Numbered from the stretch's first letter, positions 16,834-25,204 are shown. The stretch is DNA of 64,000 bases from Peptoniphilus_A harei_B (GCA_032560695.1 JAWGHR010000007.1:21080-85079), one strand, 5' to 3'. Notes: generated by a model from the letters alone, not told the origin. Made by a program: numbers and translations.

Positions 16834-16861
16834 ATTATAACATAAGTAAAAATAAGTTCAA
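16834..16861 (-). promoter_or_regulatory. Promoter of the serS T-box transcript
   Basis: Minus strand TTGAAC (16856-16861), 16-base spacer, TATAAT (16834-16839). Confidence 0.7.
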
Positions 16862-16897
16862 GCTTTTTGTACTTTAAAGTAATTTTATTAAGATGAA

Positions 16898-16926
16898 TTG
16901 ATGGAGATTTATAAAATATGTATAAT
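16898..16926 (+). promoter_or_regulatory. Promoter of the small toxin mRNA
   Basis: TTGATG (16898-16903), 17-base spacer, TATAAT (16921-16926), about 55 bases before the toxin start. Confidence 0.6.
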
Positions 16927-16954
16927 AAGTGTGAGGACATACAGATGGTGGTTG

Positions 16955-16978
16955 CCTAATAAAAATATTAGGAGGGAC
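16955..16978 (+). promoter_or_regulatory. Hairpin that masks the toxin ribosome binding site
   Basis: CCTAATA (16955-16961) can pair with TATTAGG (16966-16972) across an AAAA loop. The 3' arm contains the first bases of the TTAGGAGGG Shine-Dalgarno. Such 5' sequestration is typical of type I toxin mRNAs. Confidence 0.5.
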
Positions 16979-16982
16979 GACT

Positions 16983-17066
16983 ATGAGTGACTATGAAATT
17001 CTATCTTTAATAATAGAGTTTGCAACACTAATAGTCATCATCTTAACACTTTACGATAAGAAGTAG
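16983..17066 (+). CDS. Putative holin-like type I toxin (27 aa)
   Basis: Tiny hydrophobic peptide (SDYEILSLIIEFATLIVIIL, then TLYDKK) with a single membrane span and a charged tail. It has the size, ...YE.LSL...FAT...ILT...KK pattern and strong ribosome binding site (AGGAGGG) of the putative holin-like/TxpA-type toxins of Firmicutes. It has its own promoter, a Shine-Dalgarno-masking hairpin, and a convergent small RNA that shares its terminator. Expression would be expected to depolarise or damage the membrane if unchecked. The family assignment is by pattern only. Confidence 0.7.
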   Translation: MSDYEILSLIIEFATLIVIILTLYDKK

Positions 17067-17075
17067 TTAAAATGA

Positions 17076-17111
17076 AAAAACCACCTGTATCGCACTACAA
17101 GTGGTTTTAGT
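17076..17111. terminator. Bidirectional terminator shared by toxin mRNA and antisense RNA
   Basis: AAAACCACCTGTA / TACAAGTGGTTTT stem. On the minus strand it is followed by TTTTTTCATTT, a good terminator; on the plus strand by TTTTAGT, a weaker one. Confidence 0.7.
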
Positions 17112-17157
17112 ATAAAACTAACTATAAGGCGACCGCTTTTAACGGTGTCCTCTTTAT
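17076..17157 (-). ncRNA. Predicted antisense RNA (antitoxin) of the small toxin
   Basis: A minus-strand TATAAT (17162-17167) would start an RNA near 17156. It would contain the GAGGACACCG / CGGTCGCC-like hairpin at 17127-17155 and end at the shared terminator near 17076, giving about 80 bases. It overlaps only the 3' untranslated part of the toxin mRNA, the convergent arrangement known for par/Fst-like and TxpA/RatA-like systems. The -35 box is weak (TTTAAA). Confidence 0.6.
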
Positions 17158-17182
17158 CTATATTATAACACAATATTTCTAT

Positions 17183-17204
17183 TTTTAAAGGCTGCTAAGC
17201 CTTT
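17183..17204 (-). terminator. Short terminator after the 39-aa peptide gene
   Basis: AGGCT / AGCCT stem with a GCTA loop next to A/T-rich flanks. The stem is short, so strength is uncertain. Confidence 0.45.
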
Positions 17205-17205
17205 T

Positions 17206-17325
17206 TTATTTTTTAAGATACTTTATGAGGGCAAGGATTGCCAAAATTATAAGTACAAAAACACCTATGTAAATTCCCAAGCCAAGAATTAAAGCAATAA
17301 GTGAATTAGAAGTAGTAAAAGCCAT
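17206..17325 (-). CDS. Small hydrophobic membrane peptide (39 aa)
   Basis: Preceded by an excellent AAAGGAGGAATCATT site, this short frame encodes a polar N-terminus (AFTTSNS), one long apolar span of about 26 residues (LIALILGLGIYIGVFVLIIL...) and a basic end (KYLKK). It is followed by an AAGGCT/AGCCTT hairpin. It could be a stand-alone membrane peptide, a second toxin-like peptide or a small regulatory subunit. I do not recognise it. The strong ribosome binding site and the clean hydropathy profile make it likely to be real. Confidence 0.6.
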   Translation of the reverse strand: MAFTTSNSLIALILGLGIYIGVFVLIILAILALIKYLKK

Positions 17326-17437
17326 AATGATTCCTCCTTTATACTTTTTTACATTATATCAATATAATTAATCTTTTACAAAATTTATTTACGCACATAA
17401 TTTTTTCTTTTTGTTATAATAGGCAAGAGGTGATGAA

Positions 17438-18349
17438 ATGAGAGAGTTTTTACTTTCACAAGGCGTTTCAGAAAATCTACTTAAGGGAGTAGATGAATTT
17501 ATAGAAAAACATGATTTAAATAAGGATTTTGAATATAGAATCCCAAATATAAAATACAAATATTACGGCAAAAAAACTTGGGAGAAGGCCATCGCTGCAA
17601 TTTTATCTGGCGACAACATCCTCCTCTCTGGACCAAAGGCAACGGGCAAAAATGTTTTGGCTGAAAACTTGGCCTATCTATTTAAGAGACCACTATGGAC
17701 AGTTTCTTTAAACATTGCATCAGACCCATCAAGCTTAATTGGATCTGATACCTTTAAGAACAACGAGGTCACTCTTAAGAAGGGACCAGTTTATGAAGCA
17801 GCAGAAGAAGGTGGCTTTGCAGTCTTTGACGAAATTAATATGGCTAAGAACGAAGCCCTTTCTGTTGTCCACTCCACTCTTGACTACAGAAGAGTCCTTG
17901 ATATTTCTGGCTACGACAGACTTATGCTAAACGACGCGACAAGGTTTATTGCCACTATGAACTACGGCTACATTGGCACTCGTGACCTTAACGAAGCTTT
18001 GGTCTCAAGATTTTTGGTAATCGACATGCCAACTATCACTGAAGAAGATTTGGCCAAGTTATTTAAAGAAAACACAAATCTCAACAAGGATGCCATAAAA
18101 ATTTTCACAAGATTATTTTTAGACCTTCAAGAGAAATCTCTCAACTCAGAAATTTCTTCCAAGGCCATAGACCTTCGTGGACTTATGTCAAGTATTGAGC
18201 TCATGAATCGTGGGCTTGGCATAAGAGAGTCCCTTGACCTTGGTATTGTTGACAAGACCTTCGACTCCTACGAAAAGGAAATTGTCAACGACGTCATTGA
18301 CACCCTTTTTGTAAAAAATATCGAAAGAGCTGATCTCTTTGAAGGATGA
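17438..18349 (+). CDS. AAA+ ATPase of the MoxR/CbbQ-NorQ type
   Basis: Cytoplasmic AAA+ protein (303 aa) thought to remodel or load metal into a client enzyme together with a VWA protein. Visible are Walker A GPKATGKN near residue 69, an arginine-rich WTVSLN segment, Walker B GGFAVFDEINMAK with the MoxR-style E-I/N insert, sensor 1 TRFIATMNYGYIGT and an ALVSRFLVIDMP arginine finger region. GAGGTGATGAA precedes the ATG. It overlaps the VWA gene by 11 bases. No nitric oxide reductase, RuBisCO or CO dehydrogenase gene is near, so its client is unknown. Confidence 0.88.
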   Translation: MREFLLSQGVSENLLKGVDEFIEKHDLNKDFEYRIPNIKYKYYGKKTWEKAIAAILSGDNILLSGPKATGKNVLAENLAYLFKRPLWTVSLNIASDPSSLIGSDTFKNNEVTLKKGPVYEAAEEGGFAVFDEINMAKNEALSVVHSTLDYRRVLDISGYDRLMLNDATRFIATMNYGYIGTRDLNEALVSRFLVIDMPTITEEDLAKLFKENTNLNKDAIKIFTRLFLDLQEKSLNSEISSKAIDLRGLMSSIELMNRGLGIRESLDLGIVDKTFDSYEKEIVNDVIDTLFVKNIERADLFEG

Positions 18350-20054
18350 AAATAGGCTAAAAAATATTTTTTGGACCCTTTCAGACTTCTATGACTTTGA
18401 TATTTTTAAATTTTCACTAAAACCAGAGGACTCCTATGAGGCTGCTCTTCTTGGTTATGCTGCTAGGTATTTTGATTTCTATGTCCTTGACGACTTCTTC
18501 AAGAAGTATGTGAATTCTTTAAACAACAAAAAAGACTTGTGGGAAATTTCAAAATTAGTTTTGGAAAATATTTTTTCAAAAGAAATGATTTTGGAAAGAC
18601 CTGGAACCCTTGATTTTAAAAAGGACCACGACGAAGAAATCTTAAAAAATCTCAACAGGCGAAAAATTATAATGACTACGGAGCTTAAAATTGGCTACAT
18701 CAGAAAAGAAAGAGGCCAGTATCCCAAAGTCCAAAAAATCTTGGAAGAGATGTTAGGAGAAATTTATAATTTTAAGGAAAGAGACACCTTCAAGTATCTT
18801 GACTTCCTAAGATATATTTTCAAAAAATATTTTCACGTAAACAAGGACCTTCCCCATGACACAGAAGAGTCCTATGAAGAATTCAAGAAAGAAGCTAAAT
18901 CCAATTCTACTTCCAAGAAGAATTCTCCCTACCAGAGAAAAAATTTCAAGGACAATACTTTTCTCGAGAGGTACAACATTGAGTCAGCTGAGTTTACATT
19001 TTTTAACGACGACTTCAGAGACATTAACGTCATAGAAGATGCTCCCGTGAATAAGTTTGGAGACAAAAATATTTACAAGACCCTAGTCAAACGCTATGGG
19101 ATAGAAAAAATAAAAAGACACACTGCAGATAGGATTGCCCAAGAAATTTCAACAGGCATTCATGAAGATATTAAATTTTTCTTCCCTGTGGGAGAGTTTG
19201 AAAATAAATCTTCATATTATGCTCAGGAAGAGTTGGGAAATTACTCTGACAACTTAAGCTTCTATGAGAATAACAAGCTGCAAAATGCTCGTGCCATTAG
19301 AGAGCTAGCTGGGGTTATAAAAAATTCCCTCTTGAAGGAATCTGAAGATGAGATATTAAAATCAACTTCTGGAAAAGTCATTCCATCAGAAATTTGGAAG
19401 ACCAGAGAATTAAATGAAGATAGGATTTTTGAAAAAATTAACAGGAAGGACTCCAATGAGATTTTTGTAGACATACTCTTAGACTCCTCTGCTTCACAAA
19501 ATGATAGGAAGGAAATCCTTGCGACGGAAACTTATATTATTGCTGAAGCCCTGACTTCTTTAAATATAAAAACCAGGGTCTTCTCTTACAACAATTTTTA
19601 CAATTATCTTGTAATAAAAAAATACAGGGACTACAATGACCCAAGGATAAAAAATAAGGACATCTTTAAGTACTCCCCTTCGGGCTCTAACAGAGATGGC
19701 CTTGCAATAAAATTTATGCGACATCTGGTTTCAAAAAACAGGGACGCAAGAAGATTTTTAATTGTCCTGACTGATGGCCTTCCCTTTGACGAAATCGACA
19801 TTGGAATAGTTGGTGCATCAAAGACTCCTGGAGAAAATTACAAGGACGAAGAAGCTGTAATGGATACATCAAAGGAAGTCCTCTTGACAAGGCTTAAGGG
19901 AATCAACACCTTTGGAGTCTTCACTGGCGAAGAAGCAGAAAGCATGAACATCAAAAAGATTTACGGCAACGACTACGCCTATATAACTGACATAGCTCGC
20001 TTCCACAAGGTAGTTGGAATATTTTTAAAAACTTATGCAAATAAAATAGAGTAG
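18339..20054 (+). CDS. VWA-domain protein of the NorD/CobT type
   Basis: Partner of the preceding AAA+ ATPase (571 aa). The first about 370 residues are charged and helical without a recognised domain. The C-terminal 200 residues form a von Willebrand A domain with an intact MIDAS: DSSAS near residue 382, a Thr region, and LTDGLPFDE near residue 475. The reading frame has no ATG near its start and begins with TTG at 18339, inside the end of the ATPase gene, so it is probably translationally coupled. A hairpin terminator follows. The pair resembles NorQ/NorD and CobS/CobT modules. Confidence 0.82.
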   Translation: MKDENRLKNIFWTLSDFYDFDIFKFSLKPEDSYEAALLGYAARYFDFYVLDDFFKKYVNSLNNKKDLWEISKLVLENIFSKEMILERPGTLDFKKDHDEEILKNLNRRKIIMTTELKIGYIRKERGQYPKVQKILEEMLGEIYNFKERDTFKYLDFLRYIFKKYFHVNKDLPHDTEESYEEFKKEAKSNSTSKKNSPYQRKNFKDNTFLERYNIESAEFTFFNDDFRDINVIEDAPVNKFGDKNIYKTLVKRYGIEKIKRHTADRIAQEISTGIHEDIKFFFPVGEFENKSSYYAQEELGNYSDNLSFYENNKLQNARAIRELAGVIKNSLLKESEDEILKSTSGKVIPSEIWKTRELNEDRIFEKINRKDSNEIFVDILLDSSASQNDRKEILATETYIIAEALTSLNIKTRVFSYNNFYNYLVIKKYRDYNDPRIKNKDIFKYSPSGSNRDGLAIKFMRHLVSKNRDARRFLIVLTDGLPFDEIDIGIVGASKTPGENYKDEEAVMDTSKEVLLTRLKGINTFGVFTGEEAESMNIKKIYGNDYAYITDIARFHKVVGIFLKTYANKIE

Positions 20055-20083
20055 GTTCAAAGAGAAACCTACTCTATTTTTAA
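20049..20083 (+). terminator. Terminator of the AAA+/VWA operon
   Basis: GAGTAGGTT / AACCTACTC stem, loop of about 7 bases, followed by TATTTTTAAT. It also covers the 3' end of the convergent 54-aa frame. Confidence 0.85.
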
Positions 20084-20233
20084 TGCTTTTGTTATATTAA
20101 ATCCTGCCTTAACTAGGGCTATTGAATAAATTAATTTTAACATCAAATCTCCACTTTTTTGAGATCTTGAAAGTAATATTGACGCTAGTGCGAAAATAAT
20201 AACATTTGATATAATTATTAAAAATTTTTTCAT
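20069..20233 (-). CDS. Small hypothetical membrane protein (54 aa)
   Basis: A short frame with AGGTGAAAGA before its ATG. It encodes a basic start, one hydrophobic span (KKFLIIISNVIIFALASILL) and an amphipathic C-terminal half. It runs convergently into the VWA gene's terminator, and its stop codon lies inside the terminator stem. It has no recognised family. The good ribosome binding site favours a real gene, but with no conservation data the call is tentative. Confidence 0.42.
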   Translation of the reverse strand: MKKFLIIISNVIIFALASILLSRSQKSGDLMLKLIYSIALVKAGFNITKALKIE

Positions 20234-20263
20234 TCTTTCACCTGATTATAAAATCATGATTAC

Positions 20264-21445
20264 TTACTTATTTAAAAAATGCTTACAAGCTTTCTCAACC
20301 CTATTTAAACCTTCGACTATATCATCATAGGAAGATGCGTAGGAAAATCTAACAAAGCCTTCTCCCGCACTTCCGAAAACTGTTCCTGGAACAATTGCAA
20401 CACATTCTTCATCGAGAAGGTAGTTGCAAAATTCTTCTGAAGAAACTCCTAGGTCCTTAATGTTAATAAAGGCATAAAAAGCACCATCAGGAGCATTTAA
20501 ACTAAGTCCTTCAATGGAATTAACTTTTTCAACAATGTAGTCACGTCTTCTCTTGTATTCCTTAACCATTTTTTCTGAACCTTCATTGCCCTCTTTAAGA
20601 GCAGCGATACCTCCATGTTGAACAAAGGAAGTTGCACAAGAAGTGTTATGTTGGTGGATAATATTCAAGACTCTAATAAATTCTTCTGGAGCTGCAATAT
20701 AAGCAAGACGGAAGCCTGTCATGGAATAAGTTTTTGAAAAACCATTAATTGTAATAGTTCTTTCCTTCATTCCATCAAGGGATGCCATAGAGATGTGGTC
20801 CTTGTTTCCATAGACAATCTTTTCATAAATTTCGTCAGAAATTACTAGGATGTCTTTTTTCTTTGCAAAGTCAGCAAGCTTTTCCAAAGTTTCAAGTGTG
20901 AACATAGATCCAATTGGGTTTGACGGGTTAATAATTACTATGGCCTTAGTCTTTTCTGTAACAAGGCTTTCAAGTTCATCAAAATCAATTTGGAAGTCAT
21001 TTTCTTCTGCAAGGCTATATCTTACAGGTACAGCTCCCATAATGTGGGCTGCGTTAACATAGTTTGGCCAGCATGGGTTTGGTAAAAGGATCTCGTCGCC
21101 TTCTTCAAGGATTAGTGAATAAGAATCGTAAATAGATTCAGTAGCACCTGCTGTTATCAAGACTTCCTTTGCAGTATAGTCTAAATTATTTTCATTTCTA
21201 AGTTTTTCAGCCACAGCTTCTCTTAGAGGCATAATTCCATAATTTGATGTGTAAAAAACATCTCCATTTTCAATGCTCTTTATAGTGGCATCTTTTATTA
21301 CCTTTGGAGTGTCAAAGTCTGGTCTGCCTACTTCAAAGTGGTAGATTTTTTTGCCGGCTCTTTCCATCTCAATGGTTTTTTCATTAATCTTCCTAATGCC
21401 AGATGGTCCCACCTTGTTAAACTTACTACAAATAAAATCTCTCAT
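20264..21445 (-). CDS. Class I/II pyridoxal-phosphate aminotransferase
   Basis: Cytoplasmic transaminase (393 aa, fold type I, aspartate aminotransferase superfamily). Visible are the N-terminal GRPDFDTP, the NPCWPNY and VIINPSNPIGS substrate/PLP motifs, DEIYEKIVY, the Schiff-base lysine in TINGFSKTYSMTGFRLAY and the terminal FVRFSYASSYDDI arginine motif. TTAGGGAGGAAATT precedes the ATG. It lies 10 bases after a threonine/serine dehydratase gene and is surely co-transcribed. It may process the amino acid pool feeding fermentation; the donor and acceptor cannot be assigned. Confidence 0.92.
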   Translation of the reverse strand: MRDFICSKFNKVGPSGIRKINEKTIEMERAGKKIYHFEVGRPDFDTPKVIKDATIKSIENGDVFYTSNYGIMPLREAVAEKLRNENNLDYTAKEVLITAGATESIYDSYSLILEEGDEILLPNPCWPNYVNAAHIMGAVPVRYSLAEENDFQIDFDELESLVTEKTKAIVIINPSNPIGSMFTLETLEKLADFAKKKDILVISDEIYEKIVYGNKDHISMASLDGMKERTITINGFSKTYSMTGFRLAYIAAPEEFIRVLNIIHQHNTSCATSFVQHGGIAALKEGNEGSEKMVKEYKRRRDYIVEKVNSIEGLSLNAPDGAFYAFINIKDLGVSSEEFCNYLLDEECVAIVPGTVFGSAGEGFVRFSYASSYDDIVEGLNRVEKACKHFLNK

Positions 21446-21455
21446 AATTTCCTCC

Positions 21456-22412
21456 CTAAGAATTGATTATTTCTTCAATTGCTCTGCCTTCTACATTGCC
21501 ACCTGTGATTATTAAAACAAGTTTATCTCTGTCATCATATTCTATTTTACCTTCTAGAATTGCACCAAGGCCTATTGCAGAAGATGGCTCAACAATTAAT
21601 TTCTCTTTATTATACAACAAATCTAAAGCTTTTTTAATATTTTTATCTTGGCAAGTTACAACATCGTCAACAAGATCTCTTACAAGAGGAAATACATGGT
21701 CTCCAGGTTTAACAGAAAGAAGTCCGTCGGCAAGAGTCTCACCCCTCTTAACTTCACTTGGCTTACCTTCCTTAAGTGATAAAGTGTACCTTGCAACATT
21801 TTCTGGTTCAACTCCAATGACCTTAGACCATCTTGTCACTCCCTTAGTGTACATGGCAATGCCTGAGATTAGTCCACCTCCACCAATGGGAACAATCATC
21901 TTCAAGTGATCCATCTTATTTAAGACTTCCACTGCAATAGTACCTTGTCCTTCAGAAACATCTAAGTCGTCAAAGGGATGGATGAAAGTCATGCCTTCCC
22001 TTTCAGCAATTTCCTTTGCAACTTCAAATCTCTTTTCAACAGTTGTGATTTCAATTTCTGCTCCAAGATCTCTTATCATTTGTCTCTTTGTCTCAGTAGA
22101 AGTATCTGGCAAGACAATCTTTGCAGGTATGCCCAAGATTTTTGCACAAGTTGCAATCCCCTTGCCGTGGTTGCCAGAAGAAGCTGTGACAACACCTCTT
22201 TTTAATTCTTCATCAGAAAGCTTCCTGATTTTATTTAATGCTCCTCTAATCTTAAAGGAATTTGTCTTTTGCATATTTTCAAGCTTTGCATATACAGATG
22301 TACCAAGCATTTCAGATATATAATTAAGTCTTATTAAGGGAGTTTCATAAATGTTGTCCCTAATTCTCTCTCTAGCTTTTATAGTTTCCTTGTATCCGTT
22401 TCTATAATCCAT
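21456..22412 (-). CDS. Threonine/serine dehydratase (catabolic type)
   Basis: PLP-dependent fold type II enzyme that deaminates threonine to 2-oxobutyrate or serine to pyruvate. Motifs are NSFKIRGA (PLP lysine, about residue 51), TASSGNHGKG (phosphate contact), VPIGGGGLISG (glycine loop) and the SSAIGLGAI segment. At 318 aa it lacks the C-terminal ACT/regulatory domain of biosynthetic IlvA, so it is probably the degradative TdcB-like form. AAAGGAGACGAA precedes the ATG. First gene of a two-gene operon with the aminotransferase. Confidence 0.9.
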   Translation of the reverse strand: MDYRNGYKETIKARERIRDNIYETPLIRLNYISEMLGTSVYAKLENMQKTNSFKIRGALNKIRKLSDEELKRGVVTASSGNHGKGIATCAKILGIPAKIVLPDTSTETKRQMIRDLGAEIEITTVEKRFEVAKEIAEREGMTFIHPFDDLDVSEGQGTIAVEVLNKMDHLKMIVPIGGGGLISGIAMYTKGVTRWSKVIGVEPENVARYTLSLKEGKPSEVKRGETLADGLLSVKPGDHVFPLVRDLVDDVVTCQDKNIKKALDLLYNKEKLIVEPSSAIGLGAILEGKIEYDDRDKLVLIITGGNVEGRAIEEIINS

Positions 22413-22461
22413 TTCGTCTCCTTTATAAATAAAGATTTAGTATACTATACCCTTTTTTGAT

Positions 22462-22490
22462 ATTATAATATGCTAAAGTGAATTTGTAAA
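22462..22490 (-). promoter_or_regulatory. Promoter of the dehydratase-aminotransferase operon
   Basis: Minus strand TTTACA (22485-22490), 17-base spacer, TATAAT (22462-22467). Confidence 0.75.
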
Positions 22491-22550
22491 ATGAATTTGG
22501 CTTTTATAAAATAAAAGAATTTATTTAAGAAAAATTTTTATTCCCCTTAT

Positions 22551-22577
22551 AATAAAAAAGGCCTCCGAAGAGACCTA
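22551..22577 (-). terminator. Terminator of the six-gene glutamine/acyl-amino-acid operon
   Basis: Minus strand AGGTCTC-TTCG-GAGGCCT followed by TTTTTTATT; a stable UUCG tetraloop hairpin just after the last gene. Confidence 0.9.
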
Positions 22578-22582
22578 AAAAT

Positions 22583-23770
22583 TTATTTTGAATAATTTTT
22601 GTTTAAAAATTTTGTGGCTATTTCATACATTAAAGCCGCGCCTCTGTATAAAATATCCTCATTTAGATAAAACCTTTTACTGTGAAGAGGATAGTTTTTT
22701 TCGCCTTCTTTACCAATTCCTACCCAATAAAAAGCTCCCTTTATCTTTTCAAGATAAAAAGCAAAATCTTCTGCAGTCATGGCTGGTTTTTCTATATCTA
22801 ATATAGATTCTTTTCCAAAAAGTTCTGCAACACTTTCTTTTACAACTCCTACAGACTCTTTTTCGTTAATAACTGCTGGATAACCAAATCCATAATTATA
22901 TTCGCATTTTCCATGATTCACTTCGGCAATGGCATTTGCCAAGTTTTCCATATCTTTAGAAATTCTCATCCTATCATCATATGAAAAAGTTCTGCAAGTT
23001 CCATCAATTAGGGCTTCTTCTGCCATAACATTATACCTTGTCCCTGCTATAAATCTTCCAACAGTTAAAACCGCGGAATTCATTGGATCAGTATTTCTAG
23101 ATATTAATGTTTGCATAGCATTTACAAATTGTGAACCCATTACGACAGCATCAACACCTTCGTGAGGCTTAGCCGCATGAGATGACGCTCCTATAAACTT
23201 TATTGTAAAATGATCAGAGTTAGCCATCATAGGTCCTTCTTTTACAGCAATTTTCCCAAACGGAAGATCAGGCCATACGTGGGAACCAAATATTGCATCA
23301 ACATCATCAAGAAGTCCTGATTCTAAAATTTTTGGTGCTCCACCAATTGGAGAAAGTTCTTCTGCTGGTTGAAATACAAGCTTTACCTTGCCTTTTATCT
23401 TATCTTTGTTATCATTTAATAATTTAGCTGCTCCAAGAAGAAAAGTCATATGAGAGTCATGTCCACATGAGTGCATAACATTTTTATTTTTGGATTTAAA
23501 GTCAATATCAGTTTCTTCTTCCATTTCTAGTGCATCCATATCAGCTCTTAGAGCAACAATTTTACCTGGTTCATTACCTTTTATTTCTGCAACAATTCCA
23601 TGCCCGCCAACATCACTTCTATAAGGAATATTGAATTCATCGAGATATTTCATAATTATCTTTGAAGTCTCAATTTCATTTTGTGAAGTTTCAGCGTTCA
23701 TATGAAGTTCTCTTCTTATTTTTATCAAAAGTTTTTGGTTTTCCTTTGATTTGCTTAATATGTTATCCAT
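22583..23770 (-). CDS. M20-family amidohydrolase (aminoacylase/hippurate hydrolase-like)
   Basis: Metal-dependent hydrolase (395 aa) expected to cleave N-acyl or N-aroyl amino acids in the cytoplasm. Visible are the metal-site motifs MHSCGHDSHM, FQPAEE and the late ...AEDFAFYLEK, plus the dimerisation/bridging region SSHAAKPHEGVDAV. The frame opens 57 bases earlier inside the upstream gene, but AAGGATGG lies before the ATG at 23770, one base after the upstream stop. Last gene of the operon. The substrate is inferred from neighbours (glutamate conjugates?), not shown. Confidence 0.88.
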   Translation of the reverse strand: MDNILSKSKENQKLLIKIRRELHMNAETSQNEIETSKIIMKYLDEFNIPYRSDVGGHGIVAEIKGNEPGKIVALRADMDALEMEEETDIDFKSKNKNVMHSCGHDSHMTFLLGAAKLLNDNKDKIKGKVKLVFQPAEELSPIGGAPKILESGLLDDVDAIFGSHVWPDLPFGKIAVKEGPMMANSDHFTIKFIGASSHAAKPHEGVDAVVMGSQFVNAMQTLISRNTDPMNSAVLTVGRFIAGTRYNVMAEEALIDGTCRTFSYDDRMRISKDMENLANAIAEVNHGKCEYNYGFGYPAVINEKESVGVVKESVAELFGKESILDIEKPAMTAEDFAFYLEKIKGAFYWVGIGKEGEKNYPLHSKRFYLNEDILYRGAALMYEIATKFLNKNYSK

Positions 23771-23771
23771 T

Positions 23772-25172
23772 TCAGTCCATCCTTGGTTTAGATCCGTCAG
23801 GAATAGGAGATATAAATTTTTCTCCACGAATTTTTATAAATTCTTCACGAGCTTTCTCTATTAGTTCAGGGTTTTCAATGAAGCTGATCGCTGCCCTTGC
23901 CATTACATCAGATGACTTAATCATTCCCTTCATTGCAATTGAAGATTTCCCTTGAGCAACCTCTTGCCAAGAGTGTCCTGCTGTTCCTATAGCGTAGCAA
24001 GCTGTTATTATTTGAGATGTTGGTACAACATTAGAACAATCGCCTACATCAGAGGATCCCATCATTATTCCATCTGAATGTTTGTAATCCAAAATTTTAT
24101 CATACAAAATATTTTCTTTTAAATAATCTAGTTCTGCATTTTTATCTTCTGAAAATCCTATTGTAGTTTCACTTTCAATGTTTTCTTCTGGAAAAGTATC
24201 TCTAAATTGCTTAGCATACTCTATTTCTTCATCTGTAAATTCCATTGGCCCCTCTTCCAAGAAAGCCTTGTAAAGCTCTTCTTCAATTACAGAATTTGGA
24301 ATTACATTAGAACAAGCCTTGTCAAAAATAATTTCTGGCTCAGTTTCAGTCATTAGACCTGCGCCCTCAACTATTTTTGCAAATCTCTCATAAAGTCTAT
24401 TTACATGTTCAGTATCCTTTGACCTCAACAAATATATTCCTTCTGCATAAGGTTGAACAACATTTGGAGATGCAGAACCAGGATCTATTATTGAGTAGTG
24501 AATTCTTTCAAAGTCCTGCATGTGTTCTCTCAAAAATTGCACTCCAATATTCACGAGTTCCAGACCATCGAGAGCCGATCTTCCTAGGTGTGGTGCTCCT
24601 GCAGCATGTGCTCCCTTTCCTTTGAATCTCACATAAACTTGCTTGTTTGCTTGAAGTGAGCCTGTTAAAACTGCGTTTCCATTAAATGGATGCCAAGTTA
24701 TTGCAATATCTAAATCATCAAAGCAACCTGCTTTAGCCATAAAAGCTTTTCCACTTCCGCCTTCTTCTGCTGGACATCCAAAATAAACTACTTTGCCATT
24801 AAGATTATTTTCAACAATATAATCTTTAAGTTTAAGAGTTGCACCAATAGATGCCGCTCCCAAGAGGTGGTGACCACAACCATGACCACATTCTCCCTTA
24901 ACTTTTTCTTTCCTCTCAGCTAAATCTTCCACTTGTGAAAGTCCGGAAAGAGCATCAAATTCTCCTAAGAAACCAATAGTGGTTCCATCAGAATCTCCGT
25001 ATTCTGCACTAAAAGCTGTCGGAAGATTTGCTAAATTTTCATTAATTTTGAAACCATGTTTCTTTAAAATTTCTTTTTGAGCTTCAACGGATTTATATTC
25101 CTTCCACTTAATTTCCGCATATCCCCAAATATCTTTTGCAAGTTCTATAAGTTCATCATTATATCTATCCAT
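23772..25172 (-). CDS. AbgB-like M20 peptidase (aminobenzoyl-glutamate hydrolase-type)
   Basis: M20 metallohydrolase (466 aa) resembling AbgB, one half of p-aminobenzoyl-glutamate hydrolase. Visible features are GECGHGCGHHLLGAASIG (metal His), CPAEEGGSGKAFM (metal/catalytic Glu pair), FKGKGAHAAGAPHLGRSALD and the AbgB-type ending ...MMGSSDVGDCSNVVPT and GTAGHSW. The frame opens 36 bases upstream, but AAGGAGAATGAT selects the ATG at 25172. Sits between a glutamate symporter and another M20 hydrolase. There is no AbgT transporter here; the real substrate may be another acyl-glutamate or dipeptide. Confidence 0.9.
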   Translation of the reverse strand: MDRYNDELIELAKDIWGYAEIKWKEYKSVEAQKEILKKHGFKINENLANLPTAFSAEYGDSDGTTIGFLGEFDALSGLSQVEDLAERKEKVKGECGHGCGHHLLGAASIGATLKLKDYIVENNLNGKVVYFGCPAEEGGSGKAFMAKAGCFDDLDIAITWHPFNGNAVLTGSLQANKQVYVRFKGKGAHAAGAPHLGRSALDGLELVNIGVQFLREHMQDFERIHYSIIDPGSASPNVVQPYAEGIYLLRSKDTEHVNRLYERFAKIVEGAGLMTETEPEIIFDKACSNVIPNSVIEEELYKAFLEEGPMEFTDEEIEYAKQFRDTFPEENIESETTIGFSEDKNAELDYLKENILYDKILDYKHSDGIMMGSSDVGDCSNVVPTSQIITACYAIGTAGHSWQEVAQGKSSIAMKGMIKSSDVMARAAISFIENPELIEKAREEFIKIRGEKFISPIPDGSKPRMD

Positions 25173-25204
25173 ATCATTCTCCTTAAAATTTATTTTTTGA
25201 TATC

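Noticed and set aside
21463..21909. 148-residue plus-strand frame
   Set aside because: Antisense shadow of the threonine/serine dehydratase gene; no ribosome binding site.
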